64,000 nt of DNA, taken from assembly GCF_002814235.1 (NCBI RefSeq), contig NZ_PHSU01000042.1, positions 62,001-126,000 of the forward strand, written 5' to 3'. The translations under genes and the position numbers were made by a program. Below are positions 54,983 to 64,000 of this stretch, piece by piece (the first letter of the stretch is position 1; every line of letters begins with the position of its first letter). Source of the stretch: Pseudomonas sp. QS1027 (lineage in GTDB: Bacteria; Pseudomonadota; Gammaproteobacteria; Pseudomonadales; Pseudomonadaceae). Under the pieces are notes generated by a model. That model was not told the DNA's origin. It saw only the letters and a list, made by a program, of their open reading frames with translations, and ran no database searches.

Positions 54983-57236
54983 GCATCCCGGCCGCGCGCG
55001 CCAATCGTCGCATCCTGATCATCGACGACACGCCGTCGATCCACGAAGACTTTCGCAAGACCCTCTGCCCGGAAGAAGTCGAAGACCACTTGCAAATGGC
55101 TGAGCAAGCCTTGTTCGGCGACACCATCGCCCGCAAGGTCGATTGTTTCGAACTCGATTCGGCGTTCCAGGGCCAGGACGGCCTGGCCAAGGTCGAACAG
55201 GCCCTGTTGCAAGGGCAACCCTACGCCATGGCCTTTATCGACATGCGCATGCCGCCGGGCTGGGATGGCCTGCAAACCCTCGAACGGCTCTGGCAAGCCG
55301 ATCCCAAGCTGCAAGTCGCACTGTGCACCGCCTATTCCGATTACTCCCTGGAAGAGATGAACGAACGGGTCGAAATGGGCGATCGCCTGCTGATCCTGAA
55401 AAAACCTTTCGATGCCATCGAGATTCGCCAACTGGCCAGTGCCCTGACCGTCAAATGGCAGATGACCGAAGACGCCGCGCTGAAAATGGACCAGCTCGAA
55501 CAGGCCGTCGAAGAACGTACCCGCGAGCTGTCCGATGCCAACATCATCGTGCAGAACAGCCCGACCCTGCTCTATCGCCTGCGCGGCGAGCCTTCGTTCC
55601 CGCTGATGTACATCTCCCACAACATCACCAAGTTCGGGCATGTCGCCGAGGACTTGCTGGCCTCGACCGACTGGGCCGCGGAGCTGATCCACGCCGATGA
55701 CCAGGAAAAGGTCGACGCGGCCATGGCCAAGGTCCTCGACAAGGACGCCGAGGGCGCCTCGATCGAGTTTCGCCTGCGTACCGGTGACGGCCAGTTGCGC
55801 TGGGTGGAAAACCGCTACGTGCCGGTCCGCGACCCGGAGGGGCGTTTGCTGGAAGTCGAAGGCATCATCATCGACATCACCGAACACAAGCTCGCCGAAG
55901 AGAAAATCGCCCTGCTCGCCCGCACCGACGGGCTCACCGGGCTGGCCAACCGCTCGACCCTGATCGAGCGCCTGCACCAGAGCTTTGCCGCTGCCCGGCG
56001 TGGCGCCTCGCCGTTCGCGGTGTTCTACCTGGACCTGGATCACTTCAAGCACATCAACGACACCCTCGGGCATCCGGTGGGCGACCTGCTGCTGCAGGAA
56101 GTCTCCCGACGCATCCAGGCCTGCACCCGGGAAAACGATGTGGTGGCGCGCCTCGGCGGCGATGAGTTCGCGGTGCTGCAGACGGAAATGCTCGACCCCG
56201 CGCAATCCGGCGCCCTGGCGAGCAAGATACTCAAGACCCTGGTGGAGCCTTACCAGTTGGAAGGCAATGAAGTGCGGATTTCGGCCAGCGTCGGCATCAG
56301 CACCTATGCCCAGGACAGCGAAAGCGCCGACAGCATGCTGGTCCAGGCCGATATGGCGCTGTATCGCTCCAAGAACAGCGGGCGCAACCAGTACCACTTC
56401 CATTCCGAGGAGATCAACCAGGAAGTCATCGACCGGGTCGCGATTACCCAGGACCTGAAAAAAGCCATCGAACAGGACGAACTGGAGCTGCATTACCTGC
56501 CGGAAGTCGACCTGGGCAGCGGCAAGATCCTCGGCATGGAGGCACTGGTGCGCTGGAACCACCCTGAGCGCGGCATACTCGGCGCCGACCAGTTCATCCC
56601 CGCCGCGGAAAAGACCGGCACCATCGTCGCCCTGGGGCGCTGGGTACTGGAGCAGGCCTGCCGGCAGATGCACCAATGGCGCAAGGACGGCATGGCACCG
56701 CCGGTAATCGCCATCAACCTGTCACTGGCCCAGCTCAAAAGCGGCAGCGAACTGATTCGCGATGTGCTCGAGACCACCGGCAAATGGGGGCTGTCGCCCG
56801 CGGACCTGCAGTTCGACGTCACCGAAGCGACCCTGGCCCACACCAAATGGACCCAGAACGACGTACTGCCCAAGCTGCGCGAACTCGGCGTGAAGATCGC
56901 CATCGATGATTTCGGCACCGACTACTCGTCCTTCGACTACCTCAAGACCTACCGCGTCAACCACCTGAAGCTGGCCCAGTCGCTGATCAACCACGCGAGC
57001 CAGGACGTGGAAAGCGCCACCACCTTGCGGGCGATCATCAACTTTGCCCGGGAAGTGGGGATCGGCATCATCGCCGAAGGCGTGGAAACCCAGGAGCAGC
57101 GCCATTCATTGATGGCCACCGGTTCACCGATGACGGCCCAGGGCTATTACTTCAGCAAGGCCGTCGACAGCCAGCGTGCCAGCGAACTGCTGCACGCCGG
57201 CCATATCCCCCCCCGTCCAACGTCAGAGATCCGCCT

Positions 57237-57240
<4 letters not shown>
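54979..57240 (+). CDS. receiver-PAS-GGDEF-EAL protein (c-di-GMP turnover)
   Basis: A 753-residue cytoplasmic protein. An extended receiver (residues about 10-165; [14 protein letters not shown], phospho-Asp in FIDMRMPPGWDG, Lys in ILKKPFD) is followed by a PAS domain (NSPTLLYRLRG, LRWVENRYVPV) and a GGDEF domain with an intact GGDEF at 393-397 and an I-site RxxD (REND) just before it. The EAL domain has the EAL at 521-523, NLSLAQL, IDDFGTDYSS and IAEGVETQEQ, but KID is KLA and the family's GTGYSS is GTDYSS. So it may both make and break c-di-GMP, with reduced phosphodiesterase likely. GGAG precedes the ATG. Its stop overlaps the next gene (ATGA). Confidence 0.92.
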
Positions 57241-59111
<1,871 letters not shown>

Positions 59112-59146
59112 TCCCGGAACCCGCCTCTTTTGCCAAGGACATGCTC

Positions 59147-60121
59147 ATGATGCCTCGCGCACCGCTGTCGTTGCTGGCGAGATCGCTCGCCTGCTGCGGG
59201 ATGTTGCTCAGCACACCTCTGGTCGCCGCGCCGCTGGACGAACCGCTCAAGCCATTGCCGGATATCCCGGTGCAGGATCCGCGCAAAGTCGAGCTGGGGC
59301 GCCAGTTGTTCAATGAAAAGCAACTGTCGATCAACAACACCACCTCCTGCGCCAGTTGCCATCACCTGGAGCAAGGCGGGGCGGACGATAAACCCTTTTC
59401 CATCGGTTTCCAGGGCGGCACCCTGGGCATCAACACCCCGACCGTGTTCAACGCGGCGCTGAACTTCAAGCAGTTCTGGAACGGTCGCGCCGAGACCCTG
59501 GAGGCGCAGATCGAGGACGTGGTGAAAAGCCCGATAGAAATGGGCAACACCTGGCCCCACGTGGTCGAGACCCTCAACCAGACCCAGAGTTACAAAGAGG
59601 CCTTCAGCGAGGCGTATAAGGATGGCGTGACCATCGCCAACGTGCAGAATGCCCTGGCCAGCTACGAGCGCAGCCTGCTGACCCCCAACTCGCGCTTCGA
59701 CCAATACCTCAAGGGCAACACCGACATCCTGACCCTCGACGAAAAATACGGTTACCAGCGCTTCAAGGACTACGGCTGCATCGCCTGCCATCAAGGAATC
59801 AATGTCGGCGGCAACATGTTTCAGAAGTTCGGCGTGATGGGCGACTACTTCAAGGCCCGGGGCAATCCCACCGAGGCCGACCTGGGACGTTTCCTGGTGA
59901 CCGGGGACGAAGACGACCGCAACGTGTTCAAGGTTCCCAGCCTGCGCAATGTCGCGCTCACCGCACCGTACTTTCACGATGCCTCGGCCAAGACCCTGGA
60001 CGACGCCGTCCACGTCATGTTCACCTATCAACTGGGACGTGTCCCTTCCACCGAGGACATCCGCCTGATCGTGCTGTTTCTCAAGACCCTGACCGGCGAA
60101 CTGGGAGGCAAACCGCTATGA
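59147..60121 (+). CDS. di-haem cytochrome c peroxidase family protein
   Basis: A 324-residue exported protein. A signal peptide (SLLARSLACCGMLLSTPLVAA) leads into two c-type haem sites: CASCH at residues 68-72 and CIACH at 211-215, the spacing of CcpA/MauG-type peroxidases. The RNVALTAPYFHDASAKTLDD stretch is the family's C-terminal hallmark. The ATG at 59147 is chosen because AAGGA lies seven bases upstream; nearby ATGs at 59141 and 59150 are possible. Its stop overlaps the kinase gene start by four bases, which is unusual for a metabolic peroxidase and suggests a sensory role. Confidence 0.9.
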   Translation: MMPRAPLSLLARSLACCGMLLSTPLVAAPLDEPLKPLPDIPVQDPRKVELGRQLFNEKQLSINNTTSCASCHHLEQGGADDKPFSIGFQGGTLGINTPTVFNAALNFKQFWNGRAETLEAQIEDVVKSPIEMGNTWPHVVETLNQTQSYKEAFSEAYKDGVTIANVQNALASYERSLLTPNSRFDQYLKGNTDILTLDEKYGYQRFKDYGCIACHQGINVGGNMFQKFGVMGDYFKARGNPTEADLGRFLVTGDEDDRNVFKVPSLRNVALTAPYFHDASAKTLDDAVHVMFTYQLGRVPSTEDIRLIVLFLKTLTGELGGKPL

Positions 60122-61932
60122 CTCAGACCAGCGGCTTCCTGAACCGGGTCCTCCTGCCGCGCCTGGCCGTTCTGCTCGTGGCGATGCTGGGGCTTCTATA
60201 CCTCATGGCCGACACCGACGCGACCCTGGACTATGCCCGTTGCCGTGACCTGATCAACCGGGTCAAACAGCTGGATGCACAATGGGACACCGAAATCCTC
60301 AAGGCCAGGATCGCGGTGACCCGCAACTACGACCCGTTGGTCAAGCCTCCGCAGGAAATGCACCAACTCTTGCAGACGTTCACCCCGATCGATCCCGGCC
60401 AGGAACATAAAGCCGCCGACGCCTGGAAGGACCGCCGGGACACCCTGATCCAGGCGCTCGACGAAAAAGCCCGGCTGGTCGAACAGTTCAAATCCCGCAA
60501 CGCGATACTGCGCAACTCCCTGGCCTTCCTGCCGACCGCCGAAGACGATATCCAGCACCAACTCAGCGAGCTGCAGGACCAGGACAAACTGATGCTCCAG
60601 GACATGTCCAACGACATCTACGACCTGCTGCTCAGCACCCTGGAATTCGCCCAGACCACCACCGATGAGCGCGCCCACACTATCGAACTGGGGCTCAATC
60701 AAGTGATGATCGACGCACAACGCCAGCCGCCCTCGTTCAATGAGCCGGTGCAAATCCTGCTCAACCACGTCAACCTGATCCTGCGCGAACAACCCAAGGT
60801 CAACTCACTGATCGAACAGATCGACGCCGTGCCGGTCTCCGAAAGCCTGGACGCCATCACCGACCAACTGAACCAGGAGCAGCAACAGGCCGACCAGATC
60901 AACCAGCGCCACCATTTGTACCTGTTGATCTTTTCCGCCCTGCTGCTCGTCCTGCTGCTGTACCTCGCCAGCCGTCTGATCCGCAGTTATGCCGAAATCA
61001 ACCGGGTCAACCACGCCCTGCAAGTCGCCAACACCGATCTTGAACAACGCGTCGAGCGACGTACCCAAAGCCTGCGCGAGGCCCAGAGCGAACTGATGGA
61101 AAGCGCGCGCCTGGCCGGCATGGCCGAGATCGCCACCAACGTGCTGCACAACGTCGGCAATGTGCTCAACAGCGTGAACATCTCCGCCGACCTGGTGGCG
61201 CGCAAGTTGCGCAGCAGCAAGGCCCAGGGCCTGGCCAAGGCGGTGACGATGATCAACGAGCACAAGCACGATCTCGGCGAGTTCATTACCGGCGACGAAC
61301 GTGGCAAGCTATTACCCGGGTATCTCAACCAGCTGGTCGAGGCCATTGCCGCGGAACAACAGAGCATGAGCGACGAACTGACCCAGTTGAGCAAGAGCGT
61401 CGACCATATCAAGGACATCGTCTCGACCCAGCAATCCTATGCCGGCGTCTCGAGCATGGAGGAGCCGCTGCACATCCGCGATCTGCTCGAGGACGCCCTG
61501 CGCATGAACTCCGGCGCCCTGAGCCGGCACAACGTCACGGTGATCCGCGAATACGACGACGTGCCCCGGGTGATGGCCGACAAGCACCGCTTGCTGCTGA
61601 TCCTGATCAACCTGATCAGCAACGCCAAGCAGGCCATGGCCAACCTCGCCGACCGCCCGCGGGAGATCACCCTGCTGGTCAAGGCGATCGAAGACAACAC
61701 CTTGCGCATCAGCGTCAAGGACGCCGGCGAAGGCATCCTGCCGGAAAACATGACGCGGATCTTTGCCCATGGTTTCACCACCCGCAAGGACGGCCATGGC
61801 TTCGGCCTGCACAGCTGCGCCCTGGCCGCGATTGAAATGAAAGGGCGCCTGACCGCCCACAGCGACGGCCCCGGAAAAGGCGCCGTCTTTACCCTCGAAT
61901 TGCCCTTGAAAACCGCCGTGGGGGCTGTATGA
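60118..61932 (+). CDS. DAHL-domain sensor histidine kinase
   Basis: A 604-residue kinase with a helix at about 14-31 (LAVLLVAMLGLLYLMA) and another at about 267-287 (LYLLIFSALLLVLLLYLASR) bracketing an all-helical periplasmic sensor of the DAHL type (DLINRVKQLDAQWDTEILKA). A coiled linker leads to an unusual H-box LHNVGNVLNSVNISADL with His344 and no proline, then the ATPase (LINLISNAKQAMANL, KDAGEGILPENM, GHGFGLHS). It has no receiver of its own. It overlaps the peroxidase and the next kinase by four bases each. Confidence 0.9.
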   Translation: MTQTSGFLNRVLLPRLAVLLVAMLGLLYLMADTDATLDYARCRDLINRVKQLDAQWDTEILKARIAVTRNYDPLVKPPQEMHQLLQTFTPIDPGQEHKAADAWKDRRDTLIQALDEKARLVEQFKSRNAILRNSLAFLPTAEDDIQHQLSELQDQDKLMLQDMSNDIYDLLLSTLEFAQTTTDERAHTIELGLNQVMIDAQRQPPSFNEPVQILLNHVNLILREQPKVNSLIEQIDAVPVSESLDAITDQLNQEQQQADQINQRHHLYLLIFSALLLVLLLYLASRLIRSYAEINRVNHALQVANTDLEQRVERRTQSLREAQSELMESARLAGMAEIATNVLHNVGNVLNSVNISADLVARKLRSSKAQGLAKAVTMINEHKHDLGEFITGDERGKLLPGYLNQLVEAIAAEQQSMSDELTQLSKSVDHIKDIVSTQQSYAGVSSMEEPLHIRDLLEDALRMNSGALSRHNVTVIREYDDVPRVMADKHRLLLILINLISNAKQAMANLADRPREITLLVKAIEDNTLRISVKDAGEGILPENMTRIFAHGFTTRKDGHGFGLHSCALAAIEMKGRLTAHSDGPGKGAVFTLELPLKTAVGAV

Positions 61933-63335
61933 ACACACTCCGCAACCGCCGTATCCTGCTGGTCGATGACACCCCATCGATCCACGAGGACTTTCGCAAG
62001 ATTCTCACCCCCCTTGTCGACGAGTCGCCGGACCTGGACCTGATGGAAGCCGCGCTGTTCGGCCAGGAGATCAAGACCAGCAGCGTCCTGCCGTTCGAGC
62101 TCGACTCGGCCTATCAAGGACAGGAAGGTCTGCAAAAGGTCGAACAGGCGGTGGCCTGTGGGCAGCCTTACGCCCTGGCCTTCGTCGACATGCGAATGCC
62201 CCAGGGCTGGGACGGTGCCGAAACCATCGAGCACCTGTGGCAGGTCGACCCCAACCTGCAAGTGGTGGTCTGCACCGCTTATACCGACTATTCCTGGGAC
62301 GAACTGCTGGAGCGCCTGCACGGTCACGACCGGCTGGTGATCCTGAAAAAGCCCTTCGACAATATCGAAGTCCAGCAATTGGCCAACACCCTGACCAACA
62401 AATGGGAAATGACCGAGCGCGCCAACCTGCAGATGCACCGGCTGGAAGAGTTGGTCGAGCAACGGACCCTGGCGCTCAAACAGACCAGCCTGGCCTTGCA
62501 GCACGAGATCGACGAGCGCAAGCAGTTGGAAGGACAGCTTGTGCAATCGGAGAAACTCGCCTCCCTCGGCCAACTGGCTGCCGGTGTCGCCCATGAGATC
62601 AACAACCCCATCGGCTTCATTTCCTCGAACCTGGGGACCCTGGAGGGCTATTTCGGCAAGTTGCTGGAAATGCTCCAGGCCTATCAGAACGCCGAGGAAG
62701 GGATCGCCGCGGTCGAGTTGCGGGCACGCTTGAAGGACCTGCGCGAACGGGTCGAACTGGATTTCCTCGAAGAAGATATTCCGTTGCTGATCAAGGAATC
62801 CAAGGAAGGCATCGGCCGGGTCGGGCAGATCGTCAAGGACCTGAAGAACTTCTCCCGGGTTGATTCGAATCAGGAGTGGCAATGGAGCAATCTGCAACTG
62901 GGCATCGAGTCGACCCTGAACATTGTCGCCAACGAGCTCAAGTACAAGGCCGATGTGGTCAAGGACTATGCGGCACTGCCGGAGATCGAGTGCCTGGCAT
63001 CGCAGATCAACCAGGTGATCATGAACCTGGTGGTCAATGCCGCCCAGGCCATGGGGCCGGAGCGCGGCACCATCACCCTGCGGGGTGGCAGCCTCGGTGA
63101 GCGGATCTGGCTGGAAGTGGCCGACACCGGCTCGGGCATGGCGCCCGAGACCGTGCAGAAGATCTTCGACCCGTTCTTCACCACCAAGCCCATCGGCCAG
63201 GGTACGGGCCTGGGCTTGTCGCTGTCCTATGGCATCGTGCAGAAGCATGCCGGACAGATTACCGTGCGCAGTGAAGTGGGCGTCGGCACCACGTTCAGGA
63301 TCGAATTGCCGATCCGCCAGAACAAGGCGGCTTGA
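61929..63335 (+). CDS. receiver-histidine kinase hybrid
   Basis: A 468-residue cytoplasmic protein: the same extended receiver ([36 protein letters not shown]), a coiled coil ([30 protein letters not shown]), HisKA with His222 in [16 protein letters not shown], and an ATPase ([40 protein letters not shown]). The order receiver-then-kinase means it may be switched by phosphorylation from another kinase such as the DAHL protein. It is the last gene of the operon; a perfect palindrome follows. Confidence 0.92.
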   Translation: MNTLRNRRILLVDDTPSIHEDFRKILTPLVDESPDLDLMEAALFGQEIKTSSVLPFELDSAYQGQEGLQKVEQAVACGQPYALAFVDMRMPQGWDGAETIEHLWQVDPNLQVVVCTAYTDYSWDELLERLHGHDRLVILKKPFDNIEVQQLANTLTNKWEMTERANLQMHRLEELVEQRTLALKQTSLALQHEIDERKQLEGQLVQSEKLASLGQLAAGVAHEINNPIGFISSNLGTLEGYFGKLLEMLQAYQNAEEGIAAVELRARLKDLRERVELDFLEEDIPLLIKESKEGIGRVGQIVKDLKNFSRVDSNQEWQWSNLQLGIESTLNIVANELKYKADVVKDYAALPEIECLASQINQVIMNLVVNAAQAMGPERGTITLRGGSLGERIWLEVADTGSGMAPETVQKIFDPFFTTKPIGQGTGLGLSLSYGIVQKHAGQITVRSEVGVGTTFRIELPIRQNKAA

Positions 63336-63340
63336 ACCAC

Positions 63341-63366
63341 GGGGGAGCCGGCTGGCCGGCTCCCCC
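63341..63366. terminator. palindrome between convergent genes
   Basis: GGGGGAGCCGGC, TG, GCCGGCTCCCCC: a perfect 12-pair GC dyad immediately after the last signalling gene and before the end of the APC permease gene. It has no T run, so it is a REP-like or rho-influenced barrier rather than a classic terminator. Confidence 0.65.
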
Positions 63367-63372
63367 ATTGTT

Positions 63373-64000
63373 TCAAGCTGCTTCCTGGAAATCCATTTCC
63401 GGCGGCTGCTTGCGGAAACCACCGGTCAGGAACCCCAGGTACACCAGGCCGACCGCCAGCCAGCTCAGGCCCAGGTAGATCGCCAGGTGATCGAGGCTGA
63501 TCATCAGCCACAGATCCGCCACCAGGCCGATCAGCGGGCATACCAGGAACAGCAGCAGCTCACGCGGTCCACGTTTCTCGCCACCGATCCAGTAGTGGAA
63601 AATCACCGACAGGTTCACCAGGCTGAAGGCCAGGAACGCGCCGAAGTTGATGAACGAGGTGGAGGTGGTCACGTCGAGCTTCAGTGCCAGCAAGGCCACC
63701 ACCGCACACAGCAGGATGCTGTTGACCGGCGTGCCGAAACGCTCATGCAAGGTGCCGAAGAACGACTTCGGCAACACTCCGTCGCGCCCCATCGCATACA
63801 GCAGGCGCGAACCGCTGGCCTGGGCCGACAGACCCGAGGCGAACTGACCGACGATCAGGCCGATCAGGAAGATCGTCACAAACAGGTCGCCACCGATATT
63901 GCGGGCGATTTCATAGGCGGCCGAATCAACGTTGTCGAACACGAACGACGGATGGGCCAGCTGCACGAAGTACGACACCCCCACGAAGATCAGGCCGCCG
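63373..64000 (-). CDS. APC-family amino-acid permease (N-terminal part outside window)
   Basis: C-terminal 208 residues of a membrane permease; the frame is open past the right edge of the window. Visible stretches are GLIVGQFASGLSAQASGSRLLY (in two parts), ALKLDVTTSTSFINFGAFLA and LVNLSVIFHYWIGGEKRG, as in the APC superfamily of amino-acid transporters such as putrescine/ethanolamine-like permeases. About six helices are present. The protein ends ...MDFQEAA. The substrate is not evident. Confidence 0.85.
   Translation of the reverse strand, partial: GGLIFVGVSYFVQLAHPSFVFDNVDSAAYEIARNIGGDLFVTIFLIGLIVGQFASGLSAQASGSRLLYAMGRDGVLPKSFFGTLHERFGTPVNSILLCAVVALLALKLDVTTSTSFINFGAFLAFSLVNLSVIFHYWIGGEKRGPRELLLFLVCPLIGLVADLWLMISLDHLAIYLGLSWLAVGLVYLGFLTGGFRKQPPEMDFQEAA

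Overview
The window is a 64 kb piece of a high-GC gammaproteobacterial chromosome, almost certainly a Pseudomonas of the P. fluorescens lineage. The evidence is the gene order pheC-dcd-apbC-metG-rnf-nth, then argG-motY-pyrC-rnt-peroxiredoxin-bfd-bfrB-grxD, argF-ABC ATPase, glpFKRD and metR. As I remember it, this follows the P. aeruginosa PAO1 backbone, with blocks missing or added. Short inverted repeats of the Pseudomonas REP type (GGAGC-GGCTTGC cores) lie between many genes. I see no tRNA, rRNA, CRISPR array, insertion sequence or prophage.

Layout. 1-3050: an amino-acid ABC importer with an aspartoacylase-like enzyme gene inside it. 3199-5729: pheC, a small proline-rich protein, dcd and a cold-shock gene; the rhl quorum-sensing/rhamnolipid genes that sit between pheC and dcd in P. 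aeruginosa are absent. 5958-9246: apbC and metG, divergent. 9353-13599: a tightly coupled rnfA-B-D-G-E-nth operon with no rnfC. 13707-16144: a small PA3496-type gene, an orphan NarL-type regulator, a roughly 900 bp gene-poor stretch and an unknown helix-turn-helix protein. 16209-25319: argG, motY, pyrC-rnt, peroxiredoxin, bfd/bfrB iron storage, grxD, a molybdopterin oxidoreductase and a small conserved gene. 25739-33933: argF, an orphan ATPase, ybaK and the glycerol regulon glpF-K-R-D. 34369-41350: the acidic amino-acid importer aatJQMP with its two-component system aauSR, then glpM. 41519-50673: an SMR-like pair, a MipA/OmpV protein and a six-gene operon (phosphatase, aminotransferase, esterase, acyltransferase, sensor kinase, sigma-54 activator) behind a strong sigma-54 promoter. 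50740-53310: a hydrolase, metR and a NUDIX enzyme. 53385-63335: a signalling cluster joining c-di-GMP enzymes, a di-haem peroxidase and two histidine kinases. 63373-64000: an APC permease cut by the window edge.

Three regions stand out. First, the Rnf-like complex lacks RnfC, lacks three of the four cysteines of the intramembrane [2Fe-2S] site shared by RnfA and RnfE, and has an RnfB without a membrane anchor but with a long charged tail; the flavin-attachment threonines of RnfD and RnfG are kept. Second, the 43406-50673 operon looks like a small-molecule pathway that controls itself through its own NtrC-type activator. Third, in the 53385-63335 cluster three proteins share one unusual extended receiver domain, and a periplasmic di-haem peroxidase is translationally coupled to a DAHL-type histidine kinase, which suggests an oxidant-responsive c-di-GMP switch.

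The aatJ leader carries two TTCGG-N4-CCGAA-type repeats and a sigma-54 promoter, matching control by the downstream AauR. The glp genes carry GlpR-like palindromes and a probable Hfq/Crc site at glpF. All functional statements rest on motif reading and family memory; no search was run.
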